DNA from: CAYGYG01 sp964354155
Lineage (GTDB): Bacteria > Hydrothermota > Tepidihabitantia > SM23-42 > CAYGYG01
Assembly (NCBI GenBank): GCA_964354155.1
Contig: CAYGYG010000006.1
Span: forward strand, 71,337 to 135,336
Reading direction: 5' to 3'
DNA length: 64,000 bases
Shown here: one piece after another, positions 8,703 through 17,186 of the stretch
Position numbering within the stretch: position 1 is the stretch's first letter
How the letters are laid out: each line of letters starts with the position of its first letter
Notes under the pieces: model-generated
What the model saw: only the letters and a program-made list of their open reading frames with translations
Told to the model about the DNA's origin: nothing
Databases searched by the model: none
Translations under genes and position numbers: made by a program

Positions 8703-10694
8703 ATGTTACAAAAAACGATAATCAGTATGATGTTCCTATTACTGACCGCATCTTTCGGTCAGGTAATGCTTAAAAGCAGTGATCAATCTTTCCTTATCCC
8801 CAAACTCCTCAACTACCAGGGTTATCTGACTGATGACCAGGGAAATCCGATCAATAACCCTTCACTTGCCATGACGTTTTCGATCTATGATGCATCAAGC
8901 ACCGGCAGTCTTAAATGGACCGAAAGCCAGAACGTCAAGGTGGAGAAAGGGATCTTCAATGTGACGCTGGGTAGTGTCGCACCAATTCCAGATACGGTCT
9001 TCACCGGTGGGGTCAACCGGTGGTTGGAACTGACCGCCGGCGGGCAGACGCTGACACCGCGTACCAGAGTCACGGCGATGGGGTATGCATATACTTCGCC
9101 CTATTCCGACACCGCGCAATACGCCAGAAATGCCACGGGTGACAACGACTGGAACTTCCTCATTTCCGACGCCGCTGATACGACCCTGCAAACCGGTGGT
9201 CGCTGGGGTGTCGCGCGTTTCGGCAACACGATGTACGGTAATGCCGATAGCACGCATGTCAACCTTGGTGTTGACGGCACAACTGGAAACAGCGGGCAGA
9301 ACAATAAGTGGTGCACTGTGGGCGGCGGAGTGATCAACACGGCCAGCGGCAACCAGGCGACCGTGTGTGGCGGTGCATGGAGCACCGCCAGCGGCGTCAG
9401 TGCGACCGTGGGTGGAGGAGAATACAACACTGCTAGCGGCCCCAATGCGTTCGTGGGTGGCGGAGAGCATAACGGTTCCAGCGGTAGCAGAGCTACAGTG
9501 AGTGGTGGAGGATACAACGCTGCCAGCGGTTACGCAGCGACAGTGGGTGGCGGATGGGACAACACTGCCAGCAACGACAACGTGACAGTGGGCGGCGGAA
9601 GTAGCAACACCGCCAGCGGCTACATTGCGACAGTAGGTGGCGGATACCAAAACGCAGCCAGTAACCAGTATGCGACAGTAGGTGGCGGTTGGGCCGATAC
9701 GGCTATGGCTCCATATAGTGGTGTATTTTCTGGCTGGGATAATAATGCAGGTGATGGTTCTACTGACACTGGTGCCTTTGTGGGTGGCGGAAGAAATAAT
9801 AGGGCAATAGAAAGATATACGACAATAGGTGGCGGATATACTAACAGCGCCAGCAACATCTATGCGACAGTGGGTGGCGGATTCTTCAATTATGCTACCG
9901 CCGAGTATTCGACGATCGCCGGCGGAGACAATAACACCGCATCCGCTGGATGGGCGACAGTAGGTGGTGGCTTTAGTAATGAAGCCTCCATGTATGCGAC
10001 GGTGGCCGGCGGGTACTTGAACGCGGCCAGCAACCAAGGTGCGGTCGTGGGCGGTGGTATGTGGAATATCGACAGCGGCGCGTGCGCCACCATCGGTGGT
10101 GGCTACTATAACCGCGCCAAAGGTAATTACGGTACGGTAAGCGGAGGGAATAACAACAGTGCAAGCAATTGGTATACGATTGTGGCTGGCGGGAATAACA
10201 ATATTGCCAGCGCCTCTTACTCAACCGTATCGGGCGGTGTCAATAACGCGGCCAGCGGCGACGTCTCGGTGGTGGCTGGTGGAGAAGGCAACAGTGGTAA
10301 GAACATCTATGACGTGGTGAGTGGCGGATTCGCCGACACGGCGAGTGGAGCATATTCCACCGTGCCCGGCGGTGCGCAGAATAAGGCCGAGGGGCCATAT
10401 TCCTTCGCCGCGGGCAGGAGGGCCAAAGCCAACCATGCCGGTGCGTTCGTCTGGGCGGACTCAACCGCCGCAGATTTTGCGTCCACCGGCGCCAACCAGT
10501 TCCTGATCCGCGCTGGAGGTGGGGTTGGGATCAATACGAACAGTCCTCAGCGATCACTGCATGTAAACGATGTCATGCGACTGCAACCGAGGGCCTCAGC
10601 ACCTTCGAGCCCGGCTGAGGGCGATATCTACATGAATTCTACAACTCATAAACTTATGGTCTACGACGGAACGACCTGGCAGGCATGCTGGTAG
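8703..10694 (+). CDS. Surface fibre/adhesin with YadA-head (Hep_Hag-like) repeats
   Basis: 663 residues from ATG 8703 (AAAGGAG 8691-8697). Layout: signal peptide; shared N-terminal domain (PKLLNYQGYLTDDQGNP); a DNDWNFLISDAADTTLQTGG linker; an array of VGGG..N.ASG.. repeats from about residue 202 to 566; a short cap. The cap (VGINTNSPQRSLHV ... SPAEGDIYMNSTTHKLMVYD) is of a type common at the end of fibre-like proteins. There is no membrane anchor and no type-A sorting domain. A 30-odd base stretch around CGCGTTTCGGCAACACGATG (from 9215) is identical to one in the third fibre gene (from 14661), which suggests recent exchange. Function is inferred as adhesion or surface coat. Confidence 0.8.
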   Translation: MLQKTIISMMFLLLTASFGQVMLKSSDQSFLIPKLLNYQGYLTDDQGNPINNPSLAMTFSIYDASSTGSLKWTESQNVKVEKGIFNVTLGSVAPIPDTVFTGGVNRWLELTAGGQTLTPRTRVTAMGYAYTSPYSDTAQYARNATGDNDWNFLISDAADTTLQTGGRWGVARFGNTMYGNADSTHVNLGVDGTTGNSGQNNKWCTVGGGVINTASGNQATVCGGAWSTASGVSATVGGGEYNTASGPNAFVGGGEHNGSSGSRATVSGGGYNAASGYAATVGGGWDNTASNDNVTVGGGSSNTASGYIATVGGGYQNAASNQYATVGGGWADTAMAPYSGVFSGWDNNAGDGSTDTGAFVGGGRNNRAIERYTTIGGGYTNSASNIYATVGGGFFNYATAEYSTIAGGDNNTASAGWATVGGGFSNEASMYATVAGGYLNAASNQGAVVGGGMWNIDSGACATIGGGYYNRAKGNYGTVSGGNNNSASNWYTIVAGGNNNIASASYSTVSGGVNNAASGDVSVVAGGEGNSGKNIYDVVSGGFADTASGAYSTVPGGAQNKAEGPYSFAAGRRAKANHAGAFVWADSTAADFASTGANQFLIRAGGGVGINTNSPQRSLHVNDVMRLQPRASAPSSPAEGDIYMNSTTHKLMVYDGTTWQACW

Positions 10695-10705
10695 GCAAAG
10701 TAAAC

Positions 10706-10766
10706 TAAGCAGTAGGTAGTAAGGAGTAAGTAGAAGACAGAAAGAAAACAGAGCATGTGCACAGAA
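10706..10766 (+). repeat. Duplicated non-coding segment, copy 2
   Basis: Counterpart of 8440-8500, same length and same end (GTGCACAGAA). It lies directly after the 8703 gene and before the 10840 gene. Confidence 0.7.
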
Positions 10767-10782
10767 TTGTTGTTCATTTAGT

Positions 10783-10813
10783 CGCTGTAATCATATTTTG
10801 TGTCGCTGTAATC
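10783..10813 (+). promoter_or_regulatory. Tandem 10-bp motif upstream of the 10840 gene
   Basis: CGCTGTAATC at 10783-10792 and again at 10804-10813, 21 bases apart and followed by the Shine-Dalgarno about 14 bases later. Both copies are identical here. Confidence 0.4.
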
Positions 10814-10839
10814 ATTTTTTTGAAAACAAAGGAGATAAC

Positions 10840-13800
10840 ATGAAAACAACTACCTTGATAAGCATGATGTGTATGTTACTGACTGTATCTTTCGGTCAGA
10901 TGAACGATGTTGTAGGGGCAATTCATGAATTGCCCTATAAGGGGCAAGGATTCAGCCTTGCAAAGAGCAATCAATCTTTCCTTATTCCCAAACTCCTCAA
11001 CTACCAGGGCTATCTCACCGACAATCAGGGGAATCCGATCAACAATCCTTCGCTCTCAATGACATTCTCAATCTACGATGCATCAAGTGCCGGCAGTCTG
11101 AAATGGACCGAGGACCAAACCGTGAATGTCTCAAAAGGGATTTTCAATGTGACGTTGGGTAGTATCACGCCAATTCCGGATACAGTATTCACCGGTGGGA
11201 TCAACCGGTGGCTGGGAATGACCGCTGGTGGCCAGACGCTTTCACCTCGGACGCGGATCACGGCCATGGGCTATGCGTATACTGCGACCTATTCCGATAC
11301 CGCGCAATATGCCCGAAATGCTGCCGCGGATAACGATTGGAATTTTCTTATTTCCGACGGTGCAGATACGACCCTTCAAACGGGCGGTCGGTGGGGATTG
11401 GCCCGCGCAGGTAACGTGCTCTTCGGTAACGCCGACAGCACGCACGTTAATTTCGGCGTGGCCTGTACGACCGGAGCGACGGGAAACAATTTTAAATACA
11501 GCACGGTCGCCGGTGGCTTGTACAACAGCGCGACCAACCGGGCGACCGTTGCCGGTGGTCAGTACAACGCGGCTCGCGGCGAATATGCCGCGGTCGGCGG
11601 CGGAACGAATAATACCGCCAGCGGCTGGACATCGACTATCGGCGGCGGAAGCACCAACATCGCCAGTAACGAGTACGCGACCGTCGGCGGTGGGTATCAG
11701 AACACCGCCAGCGGCCTCCGGTCGGTCGTGGGCGGCGGGTATCTTAACTCGGCCAGCAACCAGTACGCGACCGTTGGCGGCGGTACGAACAACACGACCG
11801 GCGGTAATTACGCGACGGTTGGCGGAGGACTACAAAACTCAGCAATATACATGGGGACCGTAGCCGGTGGAGCTTGGAACAATGCCAGCACCAACGCGAC
11901 GATCGCGGGCGGTGTGTACAACTCGGCCAGCGGCTTGACTTCGACCGTAAGCGGCGGATACCAGAACCTTGCCGCAGGCACGGTCGCGACCGTAGGCGGT
12001 GGAAGGTATAATAAAGCGCGTGGTCAGTATTCTGTAGTTAGTGGCGGTGGCGGAGCAAATCAAGCTGATTCTAATTCAGCTATTGGTGATTATTCGGCAG
12101 TAGGTGGCGGAACGAGGAACACAGCCAGCGGCTACATAGCGACAGTGGGTGGCGGAGTGTTTAACACAGCCAGCGGCCAATATACGACAGTGAGTGGCGG
12201 ATCTTCTAGTACAGCTGGCGGGAACTATGCGACAGTGGGTGGCGGCCAATCTAACAGTGCGAGCGGCCTCATAGCAACAGTAGGGGGCGGAGTTTACAAC
12301 ACCGCCAGCGGTCATTTTTCGACCGTCAGTGGCGGACAGAACAACACGGCCAGCGACAGTTTCAATTTCATCGGTGGCGGATACCTGAACCGGACCGCGG
12401 GTAAATACTCCGCGATCCTGGGCGGGTACGCGGATACGATTACGTCTGGAGGGAGTTATTCGTATCTGTTCGGCATCCAGAGCAAATTGACCCAGGATTC
12501 GACGTTCATGGTCGACTTGCCGCATGTGTGGTTTGGCACCGAAGCCGCGGGTTATGAGTTTCCGAGATCCCGCGGCACCAACGGGCAGGTGATGGTGACA
12601 GACGGCTCGGGCATGCTTTCCTGGAGCGGTATAACATATGTCGACAGCGCAAGAGTTGCAGCGAACGCGCATACACTCCAGGGTAAGGATACGGTTGCTT
12701 TGGATCTGCGCTGGGTGAACGAAGGGCAAATTAATTCCATAACGAACACCATGATCCAGGATGCGGCGGTCACGATGCCCAAGATCGCGCAGGCAGGTGC
12801 CACCGCGGGTCAGGTGATCAAGTGGAACGGCACGACCTGGCAGCCGGCGGCGGATAGTTCGATGGACAATGACTGGACTATAAGTGGTAATAGACTTTAT
12901 CCAGCAGGCAATTATGGACTTGCGATGCGTAGCTCTAATGTGCTTTATGGCACAAATGACTACACCCATGTATGCCTTGGTATTGCTTCTACTACAGGGA
13001 CTTCGGGTCAGAATTATGAATATTGCACAGTTGGTGGTGGCTATAATAACAGAGCTAGAATGAACTACGCGACAGTTAGTGGTGGATATGACAATGAAGC
13101 TACTGCGTATGCAACAGTTGGTGGTGGAAACGATAACGATGCTACTAATAACTCCACAACCATAGCCGGCGGAAGTATTAATACTGCCAGCGGTGCAGCT
13201 GCGACAATTGGTGGTGGACAGGAAAACATTAACAGCGGTGACTGGTCAATATTGGGCGGTGGATATAGGAACACAGTTTCTGGCAACTATGCAACAGTGA
13301 GTGGCGGAGCATATAATAGGGCTCGAGGCTTATACTCTGTTGTTAGTGGCGGTGGTGGAGCGAGTGCAGCCGATTCCAATTCTGCTATTGGTGATTATTC
13401 TGCTATTGGTGGTGGGTATCGTAATATTGCGAGTGGCAACACTGCGGTAATAGGTGGCGGAATTTCCAACACTGCTAGCCAGCCATATGCGACAATAGGT
13501 GGCGGACAGGTCAACACTGCCAGCGGGACTTGTGCGATGGTCGGTGGCGGATGGGACAACACGGCCAGCGGCTACGCAGCGACAGTGGGTGGCGGATGGG
13601 ACAACACGGCCATCGGCGAGCGAGCGACAGTCGGTGGCGGACAGCAAAACACTGCCAGCGGTTACATTGCTACCGTGGGCGGCGGACAACTAAACACTGC
13701 CGACTACCAAGCAACAGTGGGTGGCGGATACCAAAACACTGCCAGTGGCTTACGAGCGACAGTGGGTGGCGGAGAGCGTAACACCGCAAGCGGTCCGTAT

Positions 13801-15918
13801 TCTGCGGTTGGTGGTGGCTATGCGGATACTGTGGCGGGTGATTACTCAGTCGCCGCAGGGTACACAGTTAGGTTAACCAGTGCTGCGGATTATACCTTCG
13901 CGTTTGGTCGTGATTTTACTACTTCCACTCCTAATGCTGTCATCTTTCATAATTCTGTCAATCCGATCAAGGTCGGCATTGGGACGACGGCTCCGGATAC
14001 AACTCTCCACCTAGTTGGGAACATCAGAATGGTAGACGGTAATCAGGGTGCGGGTAAAGTCTTAACCTCTGATGCTACTGGGCTCGGCACTTGGCAAACT
14101 CTAACGGGTCTTCCCGCTGGAACAAGCGGGCAGACCTTAAGGCATGATGGAACAAACTGGGTAGCCAACAGCCTATTATTTAACGGTGGCACTAGCATTG
14201 GTATTGGGACGACGACACCATACGGCCCCTTAGATATATTAAATGGGATAAATGGACGTGGCATTACCGTGCGTGGGGCTAATGATAATAATGTCATACG
14301 TTTGGAAAACAATGCCACTGGCGGTAGGACTTATTGGGTGGCTTCAACCGGCGGAACATCGGGAACCGGGCAAGGTAAGTTTGCAATCGTTGATGAAGCA
14401 ACCTTGGCAGAACGTATAGTGGTGACGGAAAACGGCAATGTAGGAATTGGGACCACGGCTCCAGCAGAGAAATTAGATGTGGCAGGGACAGTTCAGATGA
14501 CAGGTTTTAAGATGCCTACAAGCCCTGCTAATGGCTACGTTTTGACCTCAGATGCTTCTGGTGTAGGAACATGGCAAAGTGCTCCCGGCGATAATGATTG
14601 GAGCTTTAGAGTGACTGATGGTAATGATACTACATTAGCAACTGGTGGTCAATGGGGCATAGCGCGTTTCGGCAACACGATGTACGGTAATGCGGATAGT
14701 ACCCATGTGAACCTTGGTGTTGGCTGTACAACTGGAACGAATGGACAAAACTATAAATATATCACCGTGGGGGGTGGATACGGTAATACTGCCAGCTACA
14801 ACTGGGCGACGGTATGTGGTGGAGATAGAAACACTGCCGGCTTGAGCTATGCGACAGTAAGCGGAGGAGTGCTTAATACCGCCAGCGGTCAAGCTGCGAC
14901 AGTGAGTGGCGGGTCCACCAATACCGCCAGCGCCGAGTGCGCGACCGTGGCGGGGGGAAATAACAACACGGCCAGCGGCTACAATTCGTTTTTGGGCGGC
15001 GGCCAGTCCAACACAGCCAGTGGTTTTATTGCGACCGTAGGTGGCGGAAGATATAACAAAGCGCGTGGCCAGTATTCTGTTGTTAGTGGCGGTGGCGGAG
15101 CAAGTCAAGCTGATTCTAATTCTGCTATTGGTAATTATTCTGCAATTGGTGGTGGCCGGCGCAACACTGCGAGCGAGGAGGGTGCAGTAGTAGGTGGCGG
15201 ACAGCTCAACACTGCCAGCGGCTGGAATGCGACAGTGGGCGGCGGAAACGCTAACACTGCTAACAACTGGAGTGCGATAGTGGGTGGCGGACGGAGCAAC
15301 ACTGCCAGCGGTCAGCATGCGACAGTGGGTGGCGGACAGAACAACACTGCCACCAGCAACCATGCGACAGTGGGTGGCGGAGCGTATAACACTGCCGGCA
15401 ACTCCTATGCGACAGTGGGTGGCGGCTCTTATAACAGCGCCAGCGGTATTTATGCGATGGTTCCTGGTGGTTATCAGGCATCTGCTTCTCTCCATGGTCA
15501 ATTTGCTCATGCGAGTGGTCAATTTGCTACTCCTGGTGATGCCCAGACTTCAGCTTATGTTCTGCGTAGAACGAGTTCAGGTAGTTCTGGGTATGAGTTA
15601 TATCTTGATGGCAGTAGTGCGAGACTTACTATTGCGAGTGGTCGTGTTATGACATTTGATCTTCTTATAGTTGGCTCCACGAGTGGAGGTAGTGAGTCTG
15701 CTGGGTATAAAATTCAGGGTGTGATTAAGAATGCTGCCGGTACTACTGCTTTTGTTGGCACTCCTACGGTAACGGCACTTGGAGAAGATGATGCTGCGTG
15801 GGATGTACAGGTTGGTGCAGATGACACTAATGATGCTTTGACGATTACGGTTCAGGGTAATACTGGTGATAATATACGCTGGGTAGCCACTGTTCGGACA
15901 TCAGAAGTAGCTTATTAA
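10840..15918 (+). CDS. Giant three-unit surface fibre with phage-tail-fibre-like C-terminal domain
   Basis: 1692 residues from ATG 10840 (AAAGGAG upstream). A signal peptide is followed by an 18-residue insertion relative to its paralogues (residues ~21-43) and the shared N-terminal domain. Three repeated units then begin at about residues 165, 676 and 1251. Each starts with DNDW and a TTG..GQNY-type linker and continues into an array of VGGG..NTASG repeats. A module with (K)ARG.YSVVSGGGGA.(Q)ADSNSAIG occurs once in each unit. GIGTTAP-type segments link units 2 and 3. The last ~145 residues (HGQFAHASGQF ... YVLRRTSSG ... TALGEDDAAWDVQVGADDTNDALTI ... RWVATVRTSEVAY) resemble the C-terminal domain of phage tail-fibre or virion proteins. 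This part uses many T-ending codons, unlike the GC-richer first unit. Confidence 0.8.
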   Translation: MKTTTLISMMCMLLTVSFGQMNDVVGAIHELPYKGQGFSLAKSNQSFLIPKLLNYQGYLTDNQGNPINNPSLSMTFSIYDASSAGSLKWTEDQTVNVSKGIFNVTLGSITPIPDTVFTGGINRWLGMTAGGQTLSPRTRITAMGYAYTATYSDTAQYARNAAADNDWNFLISDGADTTLQTGGRWGLARAGNVLFGNADSTHVNFGVACTTGATGNNFKYSTVAGGLYNSATNRATVAGGQYNAARGEYAAVGGGTNNTASGWTSTIGGGSTNIASNEYATVGGGYQNTASGLRSVVGGGYLNSASNQYATVGGGTNNTTGGNYATVGGGLQNSAIYMGTVAGGAWNNASTNATIAGGVYNSASGLTSTVSGGYQNLAAGTVATVGGGRYNKARGQYSVVSGGGGANQADSNSAIGDYSAVGGGTRNTASGYIATVGGGVFNTASGQYTTVSGGSSSTAGGNYATVGGGQSNSASGLIATVGGGVYNTASGHFSTVSGGQNNTASDSFNFIGGGYLNRTAGKYSAILGGYADTITSGGSYSYLFGIQSKLTQDSTFMVDLPHVWFGTEAAGYEFPRSRGTNGQVMVTDGSGMLSWSGITYVDSARVAANAHTLQGKDTVALDLRWVNEGQINSITNTMIQDAAVTMPKIAQAGATAGQVIKWNGTTWQPAADSSMDNDWTISGNRLYPAGNYGLAMRSSNVLYGTNDYTHVCLGIASTTGTSGQNYEYCTVGGGYNNRARMNYATVSGGYDNEATAYATVGGGNDNDATNNSTTIAGGSINTASGAAATIGGGQENINSGDWSILGGGYRNTVSGNYATVSGGAYNRARGLYSVVSGGGGASAADSNSAIGDYSAIGGGYRNIASGNTAVIGGGISNTASQPYATIGGGQVNTASGTCAMVGGGWDNTASGYAATVGGGWDNTAIGERATVGGGQQNTASGYIATVGGGQLNTADYQATVGGGYQNTASGLRATVGGGERNTASGPYSAVGGGYADTVAGDYSVAAGYTVRLTSAADYTFAFGRDFTTSTPNAVIFHNSVNPIKVGIGTTAPDTTLHLVGNIRMVDGNQGAGKVLTSDATGLGTWQTLTGLPAGTSGQTLRHDGTNWVANSLLFNGGTSIGIGTTTPYGPLDILNGINGRGITVRGANDNNVIRLENNATGGRTYWVASTGGTSGTGQGKFAIVDEATLAERIVVTENGNVGIGTTAPAEKLDVAGTVQMTGFKMPTSPANGYVLTSDASGVGTWQSAPGDNDWSFRVTDGNDTTLATGGQWGIARFGNTMYGNADSTHVNLGVGCTTGTNGQNYKYITVGGGYGNTASYNWATVCGGDRNTAGLSYATVSGGVLNTASGQAATVSGGSTNTASAECATVAGGNNNTASGYNSFLGGGQSNTASGFIATVGGGRYNKARGQYSVVSGGGGASQADSNSAIGNYSAIGGGRRNTASEEGAVVGGGQLNTASGWNATVGGGNANTANNWSAIVGGGRSNTASGQHATVGGGQNNTATSNHATVGGGAYNTAGNSYATVGGGSYNSASGIYAMVPGGYQASASLHGQFAHASGQFATPGDAQTSAYVLRRTSSGSSGYELYLDGSSARLTIASGRVMTFDLLIVGSTSGGSESAGYKIQGVIKNAAGTTAFVGTPTVTALGEDDAAWDVQVGADDTNDALTITVQGNTGDNIRWVATVRTSEVAY
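10911..10961 (+). repeat. Palindromic repeat element inside coding sequence
   Basis: A perfect 20-bp palindrome GGGCAATTCATGAATTGCCC (10916-10935) is followed by a second hairpin (GCAAGG 10944-10949, CCTTGC 10956-10961). These sequences have the look of intergenic palindromic repeats, and they coincide with an in-frame gain of 18 codons compared with both paralogous genes. The reading frame is kept. Confidence 0.7.
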
Positions 15919-15952
15919 AGTAGGTAAATAAGTACCTGGGAGTCAGGTCTAC

Positions 15953-16151
15953 AGGGCGTGTTGCCCAAGCCCGTAAAGGGCGACCTATACCCCGAAAATG
16001 TCATTGCGAGGAGCGAAGCGACGAAGCAATCCGATGCGAAGCATCGTCCCGAGTGAAACGAGGGATCTCTTCTGAGAAAATGGGATTGCCACACCCCGAC
16101 GTTAAGCGTCGGGGTTCGCAATGACAGAGTAACATTTCGGCAACACGCCCT
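15953..16151. mobile_element. 199-bp TIR-bounded miniature element (MITE-like), copy A
   Basis: Perfect 13-bp terminal inverted repeats (AGGGCGTGTTGCC at 15953-15965, GGCAACACGCCCT at 16139-16151). Nested inside are inverted GTCATTGCGA / TCGCAATGAC segments and the hairpin CCCCGACGTTAAGCGTCGGGG. It is non-coding and of the same length as the element at 33409-33607, whose ends differ. Confidence 0.6.
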
Positions 16152-16222
16152 ACACATTTTACACCTCGCCCACCGGGCGAAGAGGAACGATACTAGCGAT
16201 CCCCGCACTCTCAACGCCACTG

Positions 16223-16488
16223 TCAATCTTTCGTTCTCGCCTGCTTTCTGATTTCTATGTGGCGCAAACGCTCGAGTGCCCTTTTCAACGGTGCCCAGTA
16301 TTTTCTATCTCTTTCTCTTTCCAGATGCTCCTCTTTGTCTAATAGTATCTGCAATTTTCCAAACTCGTTCCGGTGACCTGCGGAATCATTCTATTGATGA
16401 CGATGCCATGATCGGTATTTAAGATGGTGTCAAACCTAAGAGTCCCGGGCTTTTCAAATTCAAGACCGAAGAGGGCCGCAGTGTCCAT
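16223..16488 (-). pseudogene. Frameshifted remnant of an unrecognised gene
   Basis: On the minus strand, one frame from ATG 16488 reads MDTAALFGLEFEKPGTLRFD... to about 16390. A second frame then continues with GHRNEFGKLQILLDKEEHLE and RDRKYWAPLKRALERLRH down to a TGA at 16223-16225. Each piece has protein-like composition (charged helical C-terminus) and they join with one frameshift near 16375-16395. I do not recognise the family. The remnant is 138 bases downstream of the AbiEii-like gene on the same strand and may have belonged to the same accessory block. It could also be a live gene with a sequencing error. Confidence 0.4.
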
Positions 16489-16625
16489 GAAGAGTCGAGA
16501 AGCATGATGGAGGGGAAAAAATAAGGTGTATTTGGTTATTTAATAAGATTCTTCGCTACGCTCAGAATGACAGCAAAGGGACAAGACCAAACAGACTGGT
16601 TTTGGTTCTGCTCGGAAGAATAAGA
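16489..16625. repeat. Dispersed-repeat fragment downstream of the AbiEii-like gene
   Basis: GATTCTTCGCTACGCTCAGAATGACA at about 16550-16574 resembles stretches at 33545-33582 and 56723-56761 (…GCGAGGAATCACGCTCTTCGGAATGACA… and AGATTCTTCGTCC…CAGAATGACA). This is a common intergenic repeat in this genome. No gene is seen. Confidence 0.5.
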
Positions 16626-17186
16626 TCAATCAGACGGTTTTAGCAGTGCGGTCAGCGTTTTTCTTGCCCAGGGTTCGATTTTCGGATAGTCACTAAAAGT
16701 CAATAACGCTCCGAGATATATTTCATACGACTGATCGGGAAACTTGCGCTCGAAATCCCTTTTTATGGCTTTCTCCGGCCAATTATGCCGTTTGAATAGA
16801 AACGCGGCATCGAACGGGTCTTTTGGACTGATCCTTCTTCCTGCAGCATAGATTTTGTTCAAGAAAATGTCGTAGTCACTTGCTATTTTCAATCCTTTGA
16901 AATTCTGAAGTCTTTGGATATTTTTGAAAGGGAAATAGACAAACGAAATTTTTCGGTTCCCGACGAAAAAATCGATATTGTCGCTCATTCGTTCTTCATT
17001 ATTGACCGCAAAGTGCTTTCTCAACGTAATGGCAATTCTATTATACGAAAAGGTGCGCGAACAGAAAAAATCAATGTCTTTACTTATCCGATGGTCGTAC
17101 TTGAACATAACCGCCGTACCGCCGGCAAGATAGAAATCCTTGAAAATGGACTGAATTTTGAACGCCAACCTAAGCATGGGCGTCAT
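16626..17186 (-). CDS. AbiEii/AbiGii-like nucleotidyltransferase (toxin-type)
   Basis: 186 residues. The motif YLAGGTAVMFKYDHRISKDIDFF near residues 20-42 is the hallmark of the AbiEii/MNT-like nucleotidyltransferase family, in which Gly-Gly and Asp-x-Asp residues form the active site; known members act as toxins or abortive-infection effectors. The C-terminal half is helical and basic. It overlaps by 17 bases the small gene upstream (17170-17463), so the two are co-translated like toxin-antitoxin pairs, although here the partner is not a recognised AbiEi-type HTH protein. The two genes are visibly more AT-rich than their neighbours, which suggests transfer. Whether it acts on phage or on tRNA is not known. 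Confidence 0.7.
   Translation of the reverse strand: MTPMLRLAFKIQSIFKDFYLAGGTAVMFKYDHRISKDIDFFCSRTFSYNRIAITLRKHFAVNNEERMSDNIDFFVGNRKISFVYFPFKNIQRLQNFKGLKIASDYDIFLNKIYAAGRRISPKDPFDAAFLFKRHNWPEKAIKRDFERKFPDQSYEIYLGALLTFSDYPKIEPWARKTLTALLKPSD

Noticed and set aside
8895..10037. Long open frame on the minus strand opposite the second fibre gene (380 codons)
   Set aside because: It is antisense to a clear repeat-encoding gene; its His/Thr/Ala-rich repeats only mirror the fibre repeats, and it has no start signal.
4194..15918. Classical trimeric autotransporters (type V secretion)
   Set aside because: None of the three fibres ends in a YadA-type membrane anchor; only the head repeats are shared with that family.
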